A DNA stretch of 64,000 bases from Halopenitus persicus (GTDB lineage: Archaea; Halobacteriota; Halobacteria; Halobacteriales; Haloferacaceae), in assembly GCF_002355635.1 (NCBI RefSeq), contig NZ_AP017558.1, positions 2,170,001 to 2,234,000 of the forward strand. The letters are read 5' to 3'. Below, in pieces: positions 1 through 9,220 of the stretch. Numbering within the stretch: the stretch's first letter is position 1; each line of letters begins with the position of its first letter. A model generated the notes under the pieces. The model did no database searches. It was not told the DNA's origin and saw only the letters and a program-made list of their open reading frames with translations. Both the position numbers and the translations under genes were made by a program.

Positions 1-1123
1 CGAAGAATCCCCACGAGAGCGCGATGACGCGGAGGAACACGACGCCCTCGGCGATCACGGCGGGCTCGTCGATGAACACGCCGATCGCGGCGTCCGGGAG
101 CAGCCACACGGCGCCCCCGGCCGCAGTCAGGAGGGCCATCGTCGCCGCCGTGGCGACCATCGTCACTCGGTGAGCGCGGTCGGGCATCTCCGCGCCGAGG
201 TTCTGTCCGACGCCGGTCGCGGTCGCCTGTCCGACCGCGCCCGAGACGGTCCAGGAGACGGACATCAGCCGGACGCCGATGCCGTAGGCCGCGGTGGCGA
301 CGGGGCCGAACCGGGCGACGAGCGCGGCCATCGCCACCGCGGCGAACGACCGCGCCCAGCCGTCCAGCGTCGCCGGGTAGCCGACGTCGACGAGCCGCCG
401 CAGGATCGCGGGATCCGGCCTGAGGTCACGGGGATGCAGCTGGACGCCCCAGTCGCCACGAACGAGGACGTAGATCCCGATCGCGGCGGCGAAGAGCCGG
501 GAAACGAACGTCGCCACCGCGGCCCCTCGCGTTCCCATTGCCGGGGCGGGCCCCCAGCCGAGCACGAGGAACGGGTCGATCACGATGTTGAGGCCGGCGG
601 AGGCCGCCACGAGCCACATCGCGGTCTTGGTGTCGCCGGCGCCCTGCAGCGACGCGCGGAACGCGAAGAACAGGAACGTCAGGGGGAGCGCCGCGAGGAT
701 CACCTCGATGTACGCGAGCGACTCGACGAGCACCTGCCCGCGGGCGCCGATCCAGTAGAGCAGCCAGTGACGGCCGAGGAATCCGGCGACCGCGAGGACC
801 GCCGAGACGACCGTCGCGAGCAGACACGTCTGGGCGACGATCCGGTCAGCCTGCCGGTCGTTGCCGGCCCCGACGTGCTGGGACACCAGTGCGATCGTCG
901 CCGCGGTGACGCCCATCGCGGTCGAGACGAACATCCACGACAGCGGAAACATCAGCGAGACCGCCGCGACCGCCTCCGGGCTCACCCGGCCGACCCAGAA
1001 CATGTCCGCGAGGTTGTACAGCGTCTGCAGCAGGTTCCCGAGCACGAGCGGCCAGGCCAGGGTGAACAGCCTGGGCGCGATCGGGCCCGACGTCATGTCC
1101 ACGCGCGCGTCCTGGTTGGCCAC
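1..1123 (-). CDS. MATE family multidrug/drug:cation exporter, 3' end outside window
   Basis: The reading frame enters from the left edge on the minus strand, so only the N-terminal ~374 residues are present. The translation is strongly hydrophobic. It begins (GTG at 1123, or ATG at 1096) with a short polar segment and then a typical MATE opening, LFTLAWPLVLGNLLQTLYN followed by DMFWVGR. NorM-like MATE proteins of the inner membrane export cationic drugs or metabolites against Na+ or H+. I prefer GTG 1123, but ATG 1096 leaves the transmembrane start intact, so either is possible. Substrate cannot be inferred. A second MATE gene lies at 54756. Confidence 0.85.
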   Translation of the reverse strand, partial: MANQDARVDMTSGPIAPRLFTLAWPLVLGNLLQTLYNLADMFWVGRVSPEAVAAVSLMFPLSWMFVSTAMGVTAATIALVSQHVGAGNDRQADRIVAQTCLLATVVSAVLAVAGFLGRHWLLYWIGARGQVLVESLAYIEVILAALPLTFLFFAFRASLQGAGDTKTAMWLVAASAGLNIVIDPFLVLGWGPAPAMGTRGAAVATFVSRLFAAAIGIYVLVRGDWGVQLHPRDLRPDPAILRRLVDVGYPATLDGWARSFAAVAMAALVARFGPVATAAYGIGVRLMSVSWTVSGAVGQATATGVGQNLGAEMPDRAHRVTMVATAATMALLTAAGGAVWLLPDAAIGVFIDEPAVIAEGVVFLRVIALSWGFF

Positions 1124-1246
1124 GGGTCTCGCTCCGTCGATCGGATCGATCGGCGACCGTGTAGGTCTTGTGACTTGGTGGCGTGGTTTGATTCGGAACC
1201 GGCCGCGGACAACGCGCTTTTACTCGCCCCGATCCTGGGATCGGAC

Positions 1247-1996
1247 ATGGACTGTCGGCGGTGTGGCACGCCACTGGAGAAACCGGGGGACTACTGTCTC
1301 ACCTGCAACACCGCCAACTGCGACGGCGTGGTCATCGAGTTCCGGCCCGATCGCGCCGAGGTGACGATGCTCGATGCGGACGACGTCGTCGGCCGGACGA
1401 CGGTCACCACGACGCCCGAGCGCGAGGATCCCGGCGAGCGCGGCGTCGTACAGATCCGGAACTTCGCGGGGCGCGTCGCCGACGAGGTGCGTCGAAAGCG
1501 CCCCGAGACCGTCTACGCCGCCGGCGAGCGCGATCCCCTCCGGGAGGCGCGCGCGCAGCTTCACTACGAGTTCTACCGCGTCCCGGCGGCGGGACGCCGC
1601 GACGGCGACGGCCTCGTCGAGTGGGTCCGCGACCGGCGCGGGGAGCGCTCGCTCGCGGTCGTCGACGCCGCCCCCGGCGAGAAGATCGGCGGCACCCACT
1701 CGACGCTCATCGGCGGGCGGACCGGCCGGACCGCGATCCGGACGGTGGCCGAACACCCGCACGTCAAGAAGATCGTTCCCGGACCGATCGACGCCGGCGG
1801 CACGGGCTCGCGGACCGGCCTCCGCGCGAAGGCGACCCGCGCGGATACGAACGGGAACGTTCGGCTCCTCCTCCGCGACGGTTCGAGCGTCCAGGAGAAC
1901 CGCGTCGTGACGACCGCGATGGACCGGGAGACCGGTGAGCGCGTCCGAGAGGACCTGAACGAGGCGCTCGTCGAGGCCGAACTCCGCGAGGCGTGA
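1247..1996 (+). CDS. DUF2103 family predicted metal-binding protein
   Basis: A 249-residue soluble protein. It opens with a zinc-ribbon-like cluster (CRRCG, then CLTCNTANC within the first 28 residues). The body has conserved segments such as EKIGGTHSTLIGG and HPHVKKIVPGPI, which I recognise from the archaeal DUF2103 family. Function is unknown; a nucleic-acid or metal-binding role is a family-level guess. The start was chosen at the ATG immediately before the first CxxC, because the longer upstream frame is antisense to the MATE gene. It is divergent from that gene and is followed after 45 bp by the convergent end of the aminotransferase gene. Confidence 0.75.
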   Translation: MDCRRCGTPLEKPGDYCLTCNTANCDGVVIEFRPDRAEVTMLDADDVVGRTTVTTTPEREDPGERGVVQIRNFAGRVADEVRRKRPETVYAAGERDPLREARAQLHYEFYRVPAAGRRDGDGLVEWVRDRRGERSLAVVDAAPGEKIGGTHSTLIGGRTGRTAIRTVAEHPHVKKIVPGPIDAGGTGSRTGLRAKATRADTNGNVRLLLRDGSSVQENRVVTTAMDRETGERVREDLNEALVEAELREA

Positions 1997-2041
1997 GCGC
2001 GGGGTCGCCCCCGGCGGTATCGGCGCTGCTCCCGAACCGGT

Positions 2042-3142
2042 TCACTCGAAGTAATCCGCGAGCCGCTCGGCCGCCTCCGTCGCCCGGGGCGTCACGAGCG
2101 CGAACCGGATCCACTCCTCGCGGGCGGTCCCGAACGTCTCGCCGGGCATCCCGGCCACGCCCGCCTCGTCGATCAGCCGTTTGACGTTCGCCATCGTCCC
2201 GGGGAAGCCGTCGAACCGCGCGAGCACGTAGAAGCCGCCGTCCGGCGTCGTGTACTCGGCGCCGGCGGCCTCCAGGGCGTCGGTGAACGCGTCGATCCGG
2301 TCGGCAAGCAGCTCGCGCGACGCCTCGAAGTACTCCCGACCCGTCGACTGCAACGCGTGGTGGACCGCGTACTGTGAGGGCGCGGGGCCGGTGACGTTGA
2401 CGAGCATGTGGCGCGCCCGGAGGGAGTCGGCGTGTTCCGGCGGCGTGATCGCGTAGCCGACCCGGAAGCCGGTGATCGCCAGCGACTTCGAGAAGCCCCC
2501 GGTGACGATCCGGTTCGGGGAGTCGATCGCGAGGGCGCTCTCGAAGCGCCCGGAGTGGTCGAACCGGTCGTAGACCTCGTCGACGACGACGAGCGCGTCG
2601 TGTGCCTCGGCCAGCCGGACGACCTCGGCGACCGCCTCAGGATCGTAGACCGCGCCGGTCGGATTGTTCGGCGTGTTCACCATCACGAGCGCGGTCCGGT
2701 CGCTCATCGCCTCCCGGATCGCCGCGAGGTCGATGCCGCCGTCGCGGGCGGTCGGGACGAGCCGCTGGGTCCCGCCGAGCAGCTCGACCTTGCCGGGGTA
2801 GTACGGGTAGACCGGGTCGAGCAGGATCGCCTCGTCGCCCGCGTCGCGCTCGAACGCGCGCGCCATCGCGAGGTAGTTCGCCTCGCCGGTGCCGACCGTG
2901 ACGACGACCTGGTCCGGGTCGACCCCTCGCCGCTCCGCGATCGCCTCCCGAAGCTCGGGGAGCCCGTCGCTGGCCGGGTACTGAAACGCCGCCGGATCGA
3001 GGCCGGCGTACTCCCGGAGCGCATCCCGGAGCGCCTGCGGAGGCTCCCAGTCCGGGTTCCCGCTCACCATATCGATGACGTCCCGGTCCGCGGTCGCCGC
3101 GTACTGCATCACGCGAAAGAATTGCGGCTCCTCGTAGTCCAT
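2042..3142 (-). CDS. pyridoxal-phosphate-dependent class I/II aminotransferase
   Basis: A 366-residue fold-type I aminotransferase. Visible signatures are VSGNPDWEPP near the N-terminus, the NNPTGAVYDPEAV segment that contacts substrate and cofactor, the VVVDEVYDRF cofactor-ring motif, and the Schiff-base lysine in GGFSKSLAITGFRVGY. Cytosolic enzymes of this group transfer amino groups between 2-oxoglutarate/glutamate and aspartate, aromatic or related amino acids. The exact substrate cannot be read from sequence. Length is near-typical, perhaps slightly short at the N-terminus. It is transcribed alone; the CaCA exchanger follows downstream on the opposite side of its start, on the same strand but with its own start at 4207. 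Confidence 0.85.
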   Translation of the reverse strand: MDYEEPQFFRVMQYAATADRDVIDMVSGNPDWEPPQALRDALREYAGLDPAAFQYPASDGLPELREAIAERRGVDPDQVVVTVGTGEANYLAMARAFERDAGDEAILLDPVYPYYPGKVELLGGTQRLVPTARDGGIDLAAIREAMSDRTALVMVNTPNNPTGAVYDPEAVAEVVRLAEAHDALVVVDEVYDRFDHSGRFESALAIDSPNRIVTGGFSKSLAITGFRVGYAITPPEHADSLRARHMLVNVTGPAPSQYAVHHALQSTGREYFEASRELLADRIDAFTDALEAAGAEYTTPDGGFYVLARFDGFPGTMANVKRLIDEAGVAGMPGETFGTAREEWIRFALVTPRATEAAERLADYFE

Positions 3143-3229
3143 GGGTGGCGATCGTCGCGGATCCCCGTGTGTGTTTCGTGATCGGTCGACGTGGACGGCA
3201 GCGTCCCTCTCTGCCGCCGGGAGTCGATC

Positions 3230-4207
3230 CTAGGGAAACAGCAGGTAGACGAACGCAACGTAGGCGCCGAGGAGGATCGCGCCGTCCGCTCGGGAGATCC
3301 ATCGGCCGCGAAGCATCAAGGCGACGACCAGGAGGGTGAACGCGACGAGCGCGGGGAACTCGAAGGACCGTACCCCGACCGAGATCTCGACGGGCGTGAT
3401 CACGGCGAGGACGCCGATCACGGCGAGGACGTTGTAGATGTTCGATCCGACGACGTTGCCCACGCTGAACTCGGCCTCCCCGCGGACCGCGGAGACGGCC
3501 GAGGCGGCGAGCTCGGGCAGCGAGGTGCCCAGCGCTAACACGGTGAGCCCGATGAACAGCTCGGAGAAGCCCGCAGCGATCAACAACCCCCGTCCACCGT
3601 CGATGAGCCAGCTGGAGCCGGCAAGCAGCGCGATCAACCCACCGACGATGTAGCCGACGTCGAGGAGAGCCGGGTCCGGCATCCGGTCACGCTCGGCCGC
3701 TGAGATGGACGCCTGGGTCCGTTGAATGCGCCGCAGGACGACCCAGGTGAACGCGACCAGCGCCGCGAGCAGCACGACGCCGTCGACCACACCCAGCCGT
3801 CCGTCGAGTCCGAGTCCCACGAGCAGGAGCGCGGCGAGGATCATGAAGGGGACGTGGCTTTTTAAGACGGTCTCGGTCACGTCCAGCGGCCGGATGAGCG
3901 CGGAGACGCCGAGCACGAGGCCGATGTTGGCCACGTTCGACCCGAGGATCGCGCCGAGGCCGATGTCCGTCGAGACGGTGACCGCTCCCACGAGCGTGAC
4001 GAACAGCTCCGGGGTCGTCGTCGCGAACGCGACCACCGTCACGCCGACGGTCGAGGCGCGCAGGCCGAAGCCCAACGCGAGCTCGGCGGCACCCTTCACC
4101 AGCAGCTCCGCGCCGGCGTACAGCAGGGCGATCCCGGCCGCCAACAGCAACACGTCGACGATCGGCGCGGCGAGTGGCACGCCCGTCCCTTCCGGCACGG
4201 GCGGCAA
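3230..4207 (-). CDS. CaCA-superfamily sodium/calcium (cation) antiporter
   Basis: A 325-residue membrane protein with about ten hydrophobic helices and the two inverted alpha-repeats of the Ca2+/cation antiporter superfamily. Repeat 1 carries [11 protein letters not shown] and [12 protein letters not shown]; repeat 2 carries [10 protein letters not shown] and [12 protein letters not shown]. The acidic residues in both TPEL/LPEL motifs are the ion ligands in this family. The protein resembles the YrbG/MaX group, which exchanges Na+ for Ca2+ at the cytoplasmic membrane. The short central hydrophilic loop ([15 protein letters not shown]) is typical of prokaryotic members. It is divergent from aroE, with 76 bp between starts. 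Confidence 0.88.
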   Translation of the reverse strand: MPPVPEGTGVPLAAPIVDVLLLAAGIALLYAGAELLVKGAAELALGFGLRASTVGVTVVAFATTTPELFVTLVGAVTVSTDIGLGAILGSNVANIGLVLGVSALIRPLDVTETVLKSHVPFMILAALLLVGLGLDGRLGVVDGVVLLAALVAFTWVVLRRIQRTQASISAAERDRMPDPALLDVGYIVGGLIALLAGSSWLIDGGRGLLIAAGFSELFIGLTVLALGTSLPELAASAVSAVRGEAEFSVGNVVGSNIYNVLAVIGVLAVITPVEISVGVRSFEFPALVAFTLLVVALMLRGRWISRADGAILLGAYVAFVYLLFP

Positions 4208-4283
4208 AACGGCGTCGGTCCGGGCTGCGCGGTCGGCACCGACCGAACCGCGGCTTTTTGCTCCCCGCGCCGCCCATCCCGGT

Positions 4284-5150
4284 ATGGACGTCTACGGACT
4301 GATCGGCAACCCGGTCGAGCACTCGCTGTCGCCGCCGCTGCACGAGGCGGCCTACGAGGAGCTGGGGATCGACGCGCGGTACGTCACCTTCGAACCCGCC
4401 CCCGATGCGGTGGGGAAGGCGATCGACGGCGCGGCCGCACTCGGCGTCAGCGGGCTCAACGTCACGATCCCGTTTAAACGGGACGTCGTCGAGCACGTGC
4501 GGACCGACGACCTCGCCGAGCGCATCGGCGCGGTGAACACGATCGACTTCGACCCCGGAACGAACGGCGGAAACGACGCGACGTCCGACGACGCCCGGTC
4601 CCGATCCGACGACACACGGCCCCGACCGCGGGGCTACAACACCGACGCGGCCGGCGTCCAGCGCGCCTTCGCCCACCACGACGTGGCGCTCGCGGACACG
4701 GACGCCCTCGTGGTCGGCGCCGGCGGGGCGGGCCGCGCCGCCGCGTTCGCGCTCGCCGACGCCGGCGCACGCGTCCATATCGCGAACCGGACCGCCGAGC
4801 GCGCGCGTTCGCTCGCCGAGGCGGTTCCGGACGCCACCGGGGGCGGGCTCGACACCCTTCCCGACCGCGTTCCGGCGGCGGACGTGCTCGTCAACGCGAC
4901 CAGCGTCGGGATGGAATCGGACGAGACGCCGGTCGGCGCGGACCTGCTGCACGCCGACCTCGCCGTCCTCGACGCCGTCTACTCGCCGATCGAGACGCGG
5001 TTGCTCCGGGAGGCGGCCGCTGCCGGCGCGACGACGATCGACGGCGCGTGGATGCTGCTGTTCCAGGGCGTCGAGGCGTTCGAGATCTGGACCGGCCGGG
5101 ACGCGCCGGTCGACGCGATGAACGAGGCGCTTCGGGCCGAGCTGGAGTGA
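4284..5150 (+). CDS. aroE: shikimate dehydrogenase
   Basis: A 288-residue enzyme that reduces 3-dehydroshikimate to shikimate with NADPH in aromatic amino-acid synthesis. The N-terminal substrate domain has [20 protein letters not shown] (the two serines bind shikimate) and [14 protein letters not shown] with the catalytic lysine. The C-terminal Rossmann domain has [13 protein letters not shown]. An acidic/polar insertion of about 25 residues ([15 protein letters not shown] and beyond) lies after the NTIDF segment, a common haloarchaeal elaboration. The ATG at 4284 directly precedes the conserved opening. It is convergent with the MFS gene. Confidence 0.93.
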   Translation: MDVYGLIGNPVEHSLSPPLHEAAYEELGIDARYVTFEPAPDAVGKAIDGAAALGVSGLNVTIPFKRDVVEHVRTDDLAERIGAVNTIDFDPGTNGGNDATSDDARSRSDDTRPRPRGYNTDAAGVQRAFAHHDVALADTDALVVGAGGAGRAAAFALADAGARVHIANRTAERARSLAEAVPDATGGGLDTLPDRVPAADVLVNATSVGMESDETPVGADLLHADLAVLDAVYSPIETRLLREAAAAGATTIDGAWMLLFQGVEAFEIWTGRDAPVDAMNEALRAELE

Positions 5151-5156
5151 GGACGA

Positions 5157-5209
5157 CGGGCTTCCGCCCGCTACCTGATTCAAGGAGAAAGTCCCGCCGT
5201 TCACGGCGG
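5157..5209. terminator. two adjacent hairpins between convergent aroE and MFS genes
   Basis: Two compact inverted repeats fill the convergent gap. The first is CGGGC-TTCC-GCCCG (5157-5170); the second is CCGCCG-TTCA-CGGCGG (5194-5209). They could terminate transcription from both sides. The second hairpin and its surroundings (a preceding caaggagaaagt) also resemble the right-end hairpin often left by haloarchaeal IS200/IS605 (tnpB) elements, but no tnpB gene remains, so that reading is only a suggestion. Confidence 0.4.
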
Positions 5210-5251
5210 ACGTGAATCCGACAACTGGGGAACAACGTGTCACGTTTCCCG

Positions 5252-6541
5252 TTACTCAACGGTCAGCCGCGTCCGGTGGATCCACAGCGCACACGCGAGG
5301 GCCGCGAGGCCGGCAGCCGTGGCGATCCCGAACGCGACGCGGTAGCCCACGAAGGAGTAGACGGGCGTGCCGCCGACCGTCTTCCCGGTCCAGAACACGT
5401 CGAGCGCCGCACCCATCACCGCAGGCACCACGGCGGCCCCGAAGTAACCGATGCTGTTTATCGCCCCGCTCACCGTTCCGCTCACCTCGTCGAGGTGCCG
5501 CCGACGCCCGACGGGGAACACGAGCGAGGTCCCGCCGCTGACGAACATGGCCGCAAAGAAGAGGACGCCGACGAGACCGAGCGGCGGCGTCCCGAGGGCC
5601 GTGATGGTGCCGTAGACGAGACAGAACACGAGCGACGAGCACAACACCAGCATGGTGTCCGCGGCGACCTGGTCCGCGACCCACCCGAACAGCGGTGACC
5701 CAACCAGGAGGCCGACGTTCCCTGCAAGGACGTACAGTGAGGCGCGTGCGACCGAGAGGTCGTAGAGATGAACGAGGTACGGGACGCCCCACAGGCCGAT
5801 GACGGTGAAGTTGACGCCGAGGATCAGAAAGTGGAGCACGCCGAGAACCCACACGTTCGGGCCCTCGAGGACGGACCGTAAATCGGCACGGAGTGACGTG
5901 GCTGCGTCGTCGGCCGGTTCCGCCGAGGCATCGGTCGACTCCGGTGATTCGCCGACGGGGCTGGCCGGTCGGTCGCGCACCACCAGGAAGATGCCGAGGG
6001 CGCTGACGACACAGCACGCCCCGACGAAGATCATCGATGCTCGCCATCCGACGACGGACGCCGCGAGGGCGAGCGGCGTCGTCGCGACGATGCCGCCGAG
6101 CGCCGAGACGCCGATGGTCATTCCGGTCACGGTGGCGTACTCGTCCGCACGGAACCACGTCACGGCGAATCTGAGGATGGCAAGAAAGATGACGCTCCCG
6201 CCGAGGCCAACGAGTGCACGGGCGAGAAAGCCGACGAGGAACGAGTCGCTCGTCGCGAACGTGACGGCACCGAGGCCCATCACGAACGTACCCGCCCCCG
6301 CCACGCGGCGCGGACCGTATCGGTCCGCGAGCAGTCCGGCGGGCAACTGCATGGCGGCGTAGAGGTAGAAGAACGACGAGTGGAGCAGCCCGAGTTCCGT
6401 CGCCGTGACGTCGAACGCGAGCGTCAGCGACTCCGCCAGCACCGCCGTCGAGACGCGGGTGAAACTCATCAGCACGTACCCGAACGCGAGAACGCCCCAC
6501 ATCAGCCACCGGACGCGCCGCGTGTCGAGTCGCGTCAACAT
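5252..6541 (-). CDS. major facilitator superfamily permease
   Basis: A 429-residue, 12-helix MFS transporter. The first half carries the loop 2-3 signature as GLLADRYGPRR, and the second half has FGWVADQVAADT. A charged cytoplasmic loop (about residues 195-220, rich in D/E/S) separates the two six-helix bundles. Overall it looks like the organophosphate/anion or sugar-phosphate permease branch, but the substrate cannot be fixed. The ATG at 6541 lies 25 bp from a TATA box (6563-6569), predicting a leaderless message. It sits next to the ThiR-type regulator gene across an AT-rich gap, so a thiamine-related substrate is conceivable but unproven. Confidence 0.85.
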   Translation of the reverse strand: MLTRLDTRRVRWLMWGVLAFGYVLMSFTRVSTAVLAESLTLAFDVTATELGLLHSSFFYLYAAMQLPAGLLADRYGPRRVAGAGTFVMGLGAVTFATSDSFLVGFLARALVGLGGSVIFLAILRFAVTWFRADEYATVTGMTIGVSALGGIVATTPLALAASVVGWRASMIFVGACCVVSALGIFLVVRDRPASPVGESPESTDASAEPADDAATSLRADLRSVLEGPNVWVLGVLHFLILGVNFTVIGLWGVPYLVHLYDLSVARASLYVLAGNVGLLVGSPLFGWVADQVAADTMLVLCSSLVFCLVYGTITALGTPPLGLVGVLFFAAMFVSGGTSLVFPVGRRRHLDEVSGTVSGAINSIGYFGAAVVPAVMGAALDVFWTGKTVGGTPVYSFVGYRVAFGIATAAGLAALACALWIHRTRLTVE

Positions 6542-6723
6542 CTTCGCGATCTCTTCACGTTCATATATACTGGCTATTGTCCTATTATAAATACTCTACC
6601 CGGATTCTGTCCGTTTCAGAGACATTGTATTGGATATTATTCTATTTTTATAGATAATAGTGAATTAAACACAACACGACATCACACTTCTTATAAAATC
6701 CCGCGCCCGCCTTTCCCGGTGAC
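6542..6723. promoter_or_regulatory. AT-rich spacer with promoter of the MFS gene
   Basis: This 182 bp gap is far richer in A/T than its surroundings. It holds a TATA box for the MFS gene on the minus strand (6563-6569). It also holds several A/T-only palindromic segments, including TCTAT-TTT-ATAGA around 6640-6655, and the downstream flank of the thiR gene. No reading frame worth calling was seen. The high A/T content may mark an operator region or simply relaxed intergenic sequence. Confidence 0.5.
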
Positions 6724-7623
6724 TTATAAATACTCCCGGACGATCCGGGCGGCCTCGACGGCGTCGCCGGCGAGGACGTAGACGATCGGCTCGACGCCGA
6801 CCGCGCCCGTCTGGTAGATCACGACCGGCGTCTCGCCGGTCCAGCCATCGAGGGCGTCCCGGATCGCCTCGGTGGAGGGAGCCTCGGCGTCGAACTCCAC
6901 GGTCGGATGGTCCTCGCCGAGCTCCGCGAGGAGGTCCGGGTCGTACCGGAGGTTGACCGCGCCGCGGACGGGGGCGCCGGCCGCCCGCGCTGCGAGCAGG
7001 ACGGTGGCGACGTGTTCGCTCACGCCGAACTCGGGGTCGCCGGGGACCATCGTGGAGCCCTTGACGTCGACGAGCCGGCCCGGGATCGCGGCGACGTCGT
7101 CGATCGTCTCCGCGTCCGGGAGGGCCTCCGCGACGTTCGCGCCGACGTTCGGGATGAGCGCCGCGAAGCCGGAGGCGTTTCGCAGCGTCCGGAGCCCGCG
7201 CCGGACCGACGCGATCACGCGCTCGCGCTCCCGGAGCGCGTTGTCGGGGTCGTGGACCGCGAACTCGACGTCCGCGTCCGCAAGCGCCGGCATCGCCTCC
7301 TCGTGGAGCTCCGCGAGCAGGTCGCCCGCCTCCAGCCGGCGGATCAGGATCTCGATCTCCACGAGCGCCGCGACGCGGCTCATGTCGCCGGTCGCGAGCC
7401 CTTCACCCACTCGGTCCACGAGCTCCCGGACGCGCTCGTCGGCGACGATCCGGTCGTGGCGGGCGACCTCGCCGTGGGCGTACTTCGAGACCGCCGACTG
7501 GGAGATGCCCAGCGCCTCGGCGACCTCGTGCTGAGTCAGGCCGCGGTCGCGGAGGTCCGCGGCGAGCATCGATCGGACGGTCGGGAGGAACTCCTCGACC
7601 ACCACCTCCTCGATGAAGCGCAT
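6724..7623 (-). CDS. thiR: ThiR-type thiamine regulator: HTH domain plus ThiN domain
   Basis: A 299-residue protein. Residues ~27-52 form a Cro/XRE-like helix-turn-helix (LTQHEVAEALGISQSAVSKY). The C-terminal ~170 residues look like a ThiN (thiamine-phosphate synthase-like) domain, with LIPNVGANVAEALP, PGRLVDVKGSTMVPGDPEFG and VVIYQTGAVGVEPIVYV. In haloarchaea this architecture is known as ThiR, a repressor of thiamine biosynthesis and transport genes that senses thiamine phosphate. The start was set at ATG 7623 because the upstream extension is a low-complexity shadow of the dcd tail. It lies 4 bp after dcd and is probably cotranscribed. Whether the ThiN domain keeps any synthase activity is not decided here. 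Confidence 0.8.
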   Translation of the reverse strand: MRFIEEVVVEEFLPTVRSMLAADLRDRGLTQHEVAEALGISQSAVSKYAHGEVARHDRIVADERVRELVDRVGEGLATGDMSRVAALVEIEILIRRLEAGDLLAELHEEAMPALADADVEFAVHDPDNALRERERVIASVRRGLRTLRNASGFAALIPNVGANVAEALPDAETIDDVAAIPGRLVDVKGSTMVPGDPEFGVSEHVATVLLAARAAGAPVRGAVNLRYDPDLLAELGEDHPTVEFDAEAPSTEAIRDALDGWTGETPVVIYQTGAVGVEPIVYVLAGDAVEAARIVREYL

Positions 7624-7627
7624 GGCG

Positions 7628-8344
7628 TTACGCCTCCCCGACACCGCCGCTCTCGTTGACGTCCGCGTCCTCGGCGTCGCTTTCGTCGGCGTTCGCGTCC
7701 TCGGCGTCGCTTTCGTCGGCGTTCGATCCCTCGGCATCGCCGCTCCCATCGCCGTCCGCATCATCGTCGTCGAACTCCGGATCGCTGCCGATCCGGGAGG
7801 CCTGGGGACCGTCCTGGTTCTGGTATTTCGACCCGCGCTCCTCGCCGTAGGGGCGGTCGGCCGGCGTGGTCAGCTCGGTGAAGGTAAGCTGTGAGACGCG
7901 CATCCCCGGCGAGAGCGCGACCGGCGCGGTCCCGAGGTTCGACAGCTCGAGGGTGATCTGGCCCTCGTAGCCCGGGTCCGCCAACCCGGCCGTCGCGTGC
8001 ACGACGATCGCCAGCCGGCCGAGCGAGGACCGTCCCTCGACGTGCGCGACGAGGTCGTCGGGGATCGCCACGCGCTCCTTGGTCGTCCCGAGGACGAAGT
8101 CGCCGGGATGGAGGACGAACTCCTCGCCCTCCTCGACGAAGGTCTCGGTGACGTATTCGCCAACCTCGTCGGCGCTGGCCGGATGGATGCAGGGGATGTT
8201 CGCGCGCTGGAACTCCAGGAACCGCTCGCCGAGCCGGAGGTCGACGCTGGCGGGCTGGACCTGCTGGTCGAGGTCGTCGATCGGCTCGATGGCGAGGTCG
8301 CCGTCCTCGAGGCGGCGGAGGATGTCGACGTCCGAGAGTATCAT
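7628..8344 (-). CDS. dcd: dCTP deaminase with acidic repeat tail
   Basis: A 238-residue enzyme that deaminates dCTP to dUTP for thymidylate synthesis. The core (~residues 1-190) has the dCTP-deaminase/dUTPase trimeric fold signatures: [37 protein letters not shown] (the active-site SSLGR and catalytic E of the family) and ELSNLG. The last ~45 residues are an acidic, non-globular tail built from a ten-residue unit ([10 protein letters not shown]-like) in tandem, encoded by an in-frame 30 bp DNA repeat at about 7664-7723. It probably forms an operon with thiR, 4 bp downstream. Confidence 0.93.
   Translation of the reverse strand: MILSDVDILRRLEDGDLAIEPIDDLDQQVQPASVDLRLGERFLEFQRANIPCIHPASADEVGEYVTETFVEEGEEFVLHPGDFVLGTTKERVAIPDDLVAHVEGRSSLGRLAIVVHATAGLADPGYEGQITLELSNLGTAPVALSPGMRVSQLTFTELTTPADRPYGEERGSKYQNQDGPQASRIGSDPEFDDDDADGDGSGDAEGSNADESDAEDANADESDAEDADVNESGGVGEA
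7664..7723. repeat. in-frame 30 bp tandem repeat in dcd tail
   Basis: Two consecutive, essentially identical 30 bp units (7664-7693 and 7694-7723) encode a ten-residue acidic motif containing ADESDAEDA. The unit length is a multiple of three, so copy-number change would alter only tail length. Confidence 0.85.
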
Positions 8345-8395
8345 ACCGGTACCACGGATCGCCGTAACCTTAATGCTCGGAAATCACGCGAGCGT

Positions 8396-9205
8396 TCAGG
8401 CCGCGATCAGCAGCGCGACGATGGCCACGACGCCCGCCACGGTCCCGGCCGCGAGCGTGGAGACGTCGTGTCGCTCGGTTATCCCGCCACGAAGGATCCA
8501 CCACTGCCAGGCGATCGTGACGAGGGAGGCCGCGAGCAGCGGCGTCTCGATCCCGGCGAATGCGGCGAGCAGCTCGTCACGAAAGGCCTCGGGGGAGGCG
8601 GCGTCGATCGTCGCGGTCTCGATCGCGTGGTAGATCGACGCGATCCCCACGACCAGCCGGAGTAGCTCGGGGACCAACGCCCACGCCGCCACCGTCAGCG
8701 AGTCGCCGACCGTTCCCCCGCCGCCGGCGACGCGGGCACCGACGTGAACGGCACCGGCGGCAAGCAGCCACCAGATCCCGACGCCGAGGAGTCCGTAGTG
8801 GAGGACCCCTGACGTCGCCTCCCGGAGCATCGACCCGAGGTCGCGTTCGATCTGCGCCGGCTCCTGGCAGGTCTCGTACATCGGCGAGTCGGCGTCGTCA
8901 CCCAGCTGTTCGCAGACCCAGTCGTCGGGGCGGTCGGGGTTGTCCATCGTGACCGTCGCGTCGATGGTCGCGTCGAAGACCACGCCGAGCGCGAGGATGC
9001 CGGCGGTGAGCGCGAGCGCGACCAGGAGGACGACGACCAGTCCGACCGCGAGGGAGTCGCCGTACGGGGACGAACTGAAGAACCGACGCGGCCTGACAAG
9101 GGCGGTGCGAACCGTTCCGAGACCGGAGCGCACCGTCGTGAGAACCGTGGTGAGAGCGGAGCGGGCGCTGGCGAGCAGCGCGCGCACGTCGCGTTGGAGG
9201 GACAC
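8396..9205 (-). CDS. YIP1-family-like integral membrane protein
   Basis: A 269-residue membrane protein with a basic, Arg-rich cytoplasmic N-terminus and about five hydrophobic segments. Between segments 1 and 2 lies a polar loop with two cysteines (WVCEQL and YETCQE), which may form a disulfide outside the membrane. The fold pattern matches haloarchaeal proteins usually labelled YIP1 family; no enzymatic motif is visible. GTG 9205 was chosen because a TATA box sits ~25 bp upstream and a longer start would lie across that box. It shares its promoter region with divergent pth2. Confidence 0.6.
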   Translation of the reverse strand: MSLQRDVRALLASARSALTTVLTTVRSGLGTVRTALVRPRRFFSSSPYGDSLAVGLVVVLLVALALTAGILALGVVFDATIDATVTMDNPDRPDDWVCEQLGDDADSPMYETCQEPAQIERDLGSMLREATSGVLHYGLLGVGIWWLLAAGAVHVGARVAGGGGTVGDSLTVAAWALVPELLRLVVGIASIYHAIETATIDAASPEAFRDELLAAFAGIETPLLAASLVTIAWQWWILRGGITERHDVSTLAAGTVAGVVAIVALLIAA

Positions 9206-9220
9206 GGATCGTGTTTTCCA

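Noticed and set aside
3687-5243. 518-codon minus-strand frame across the CaCA gene and aroE
   Set aside because: It overlaps aroE in antisense and the CaCA gene in another frame; there are no domain signatures.
7624-7764. N-terminal extension of the ThiR frame with [10 protein letters not shown] repeats
   Set aside because: The extension is the dcd repeat tail read in another frame; the HTH protein starts sensibly at 7623.
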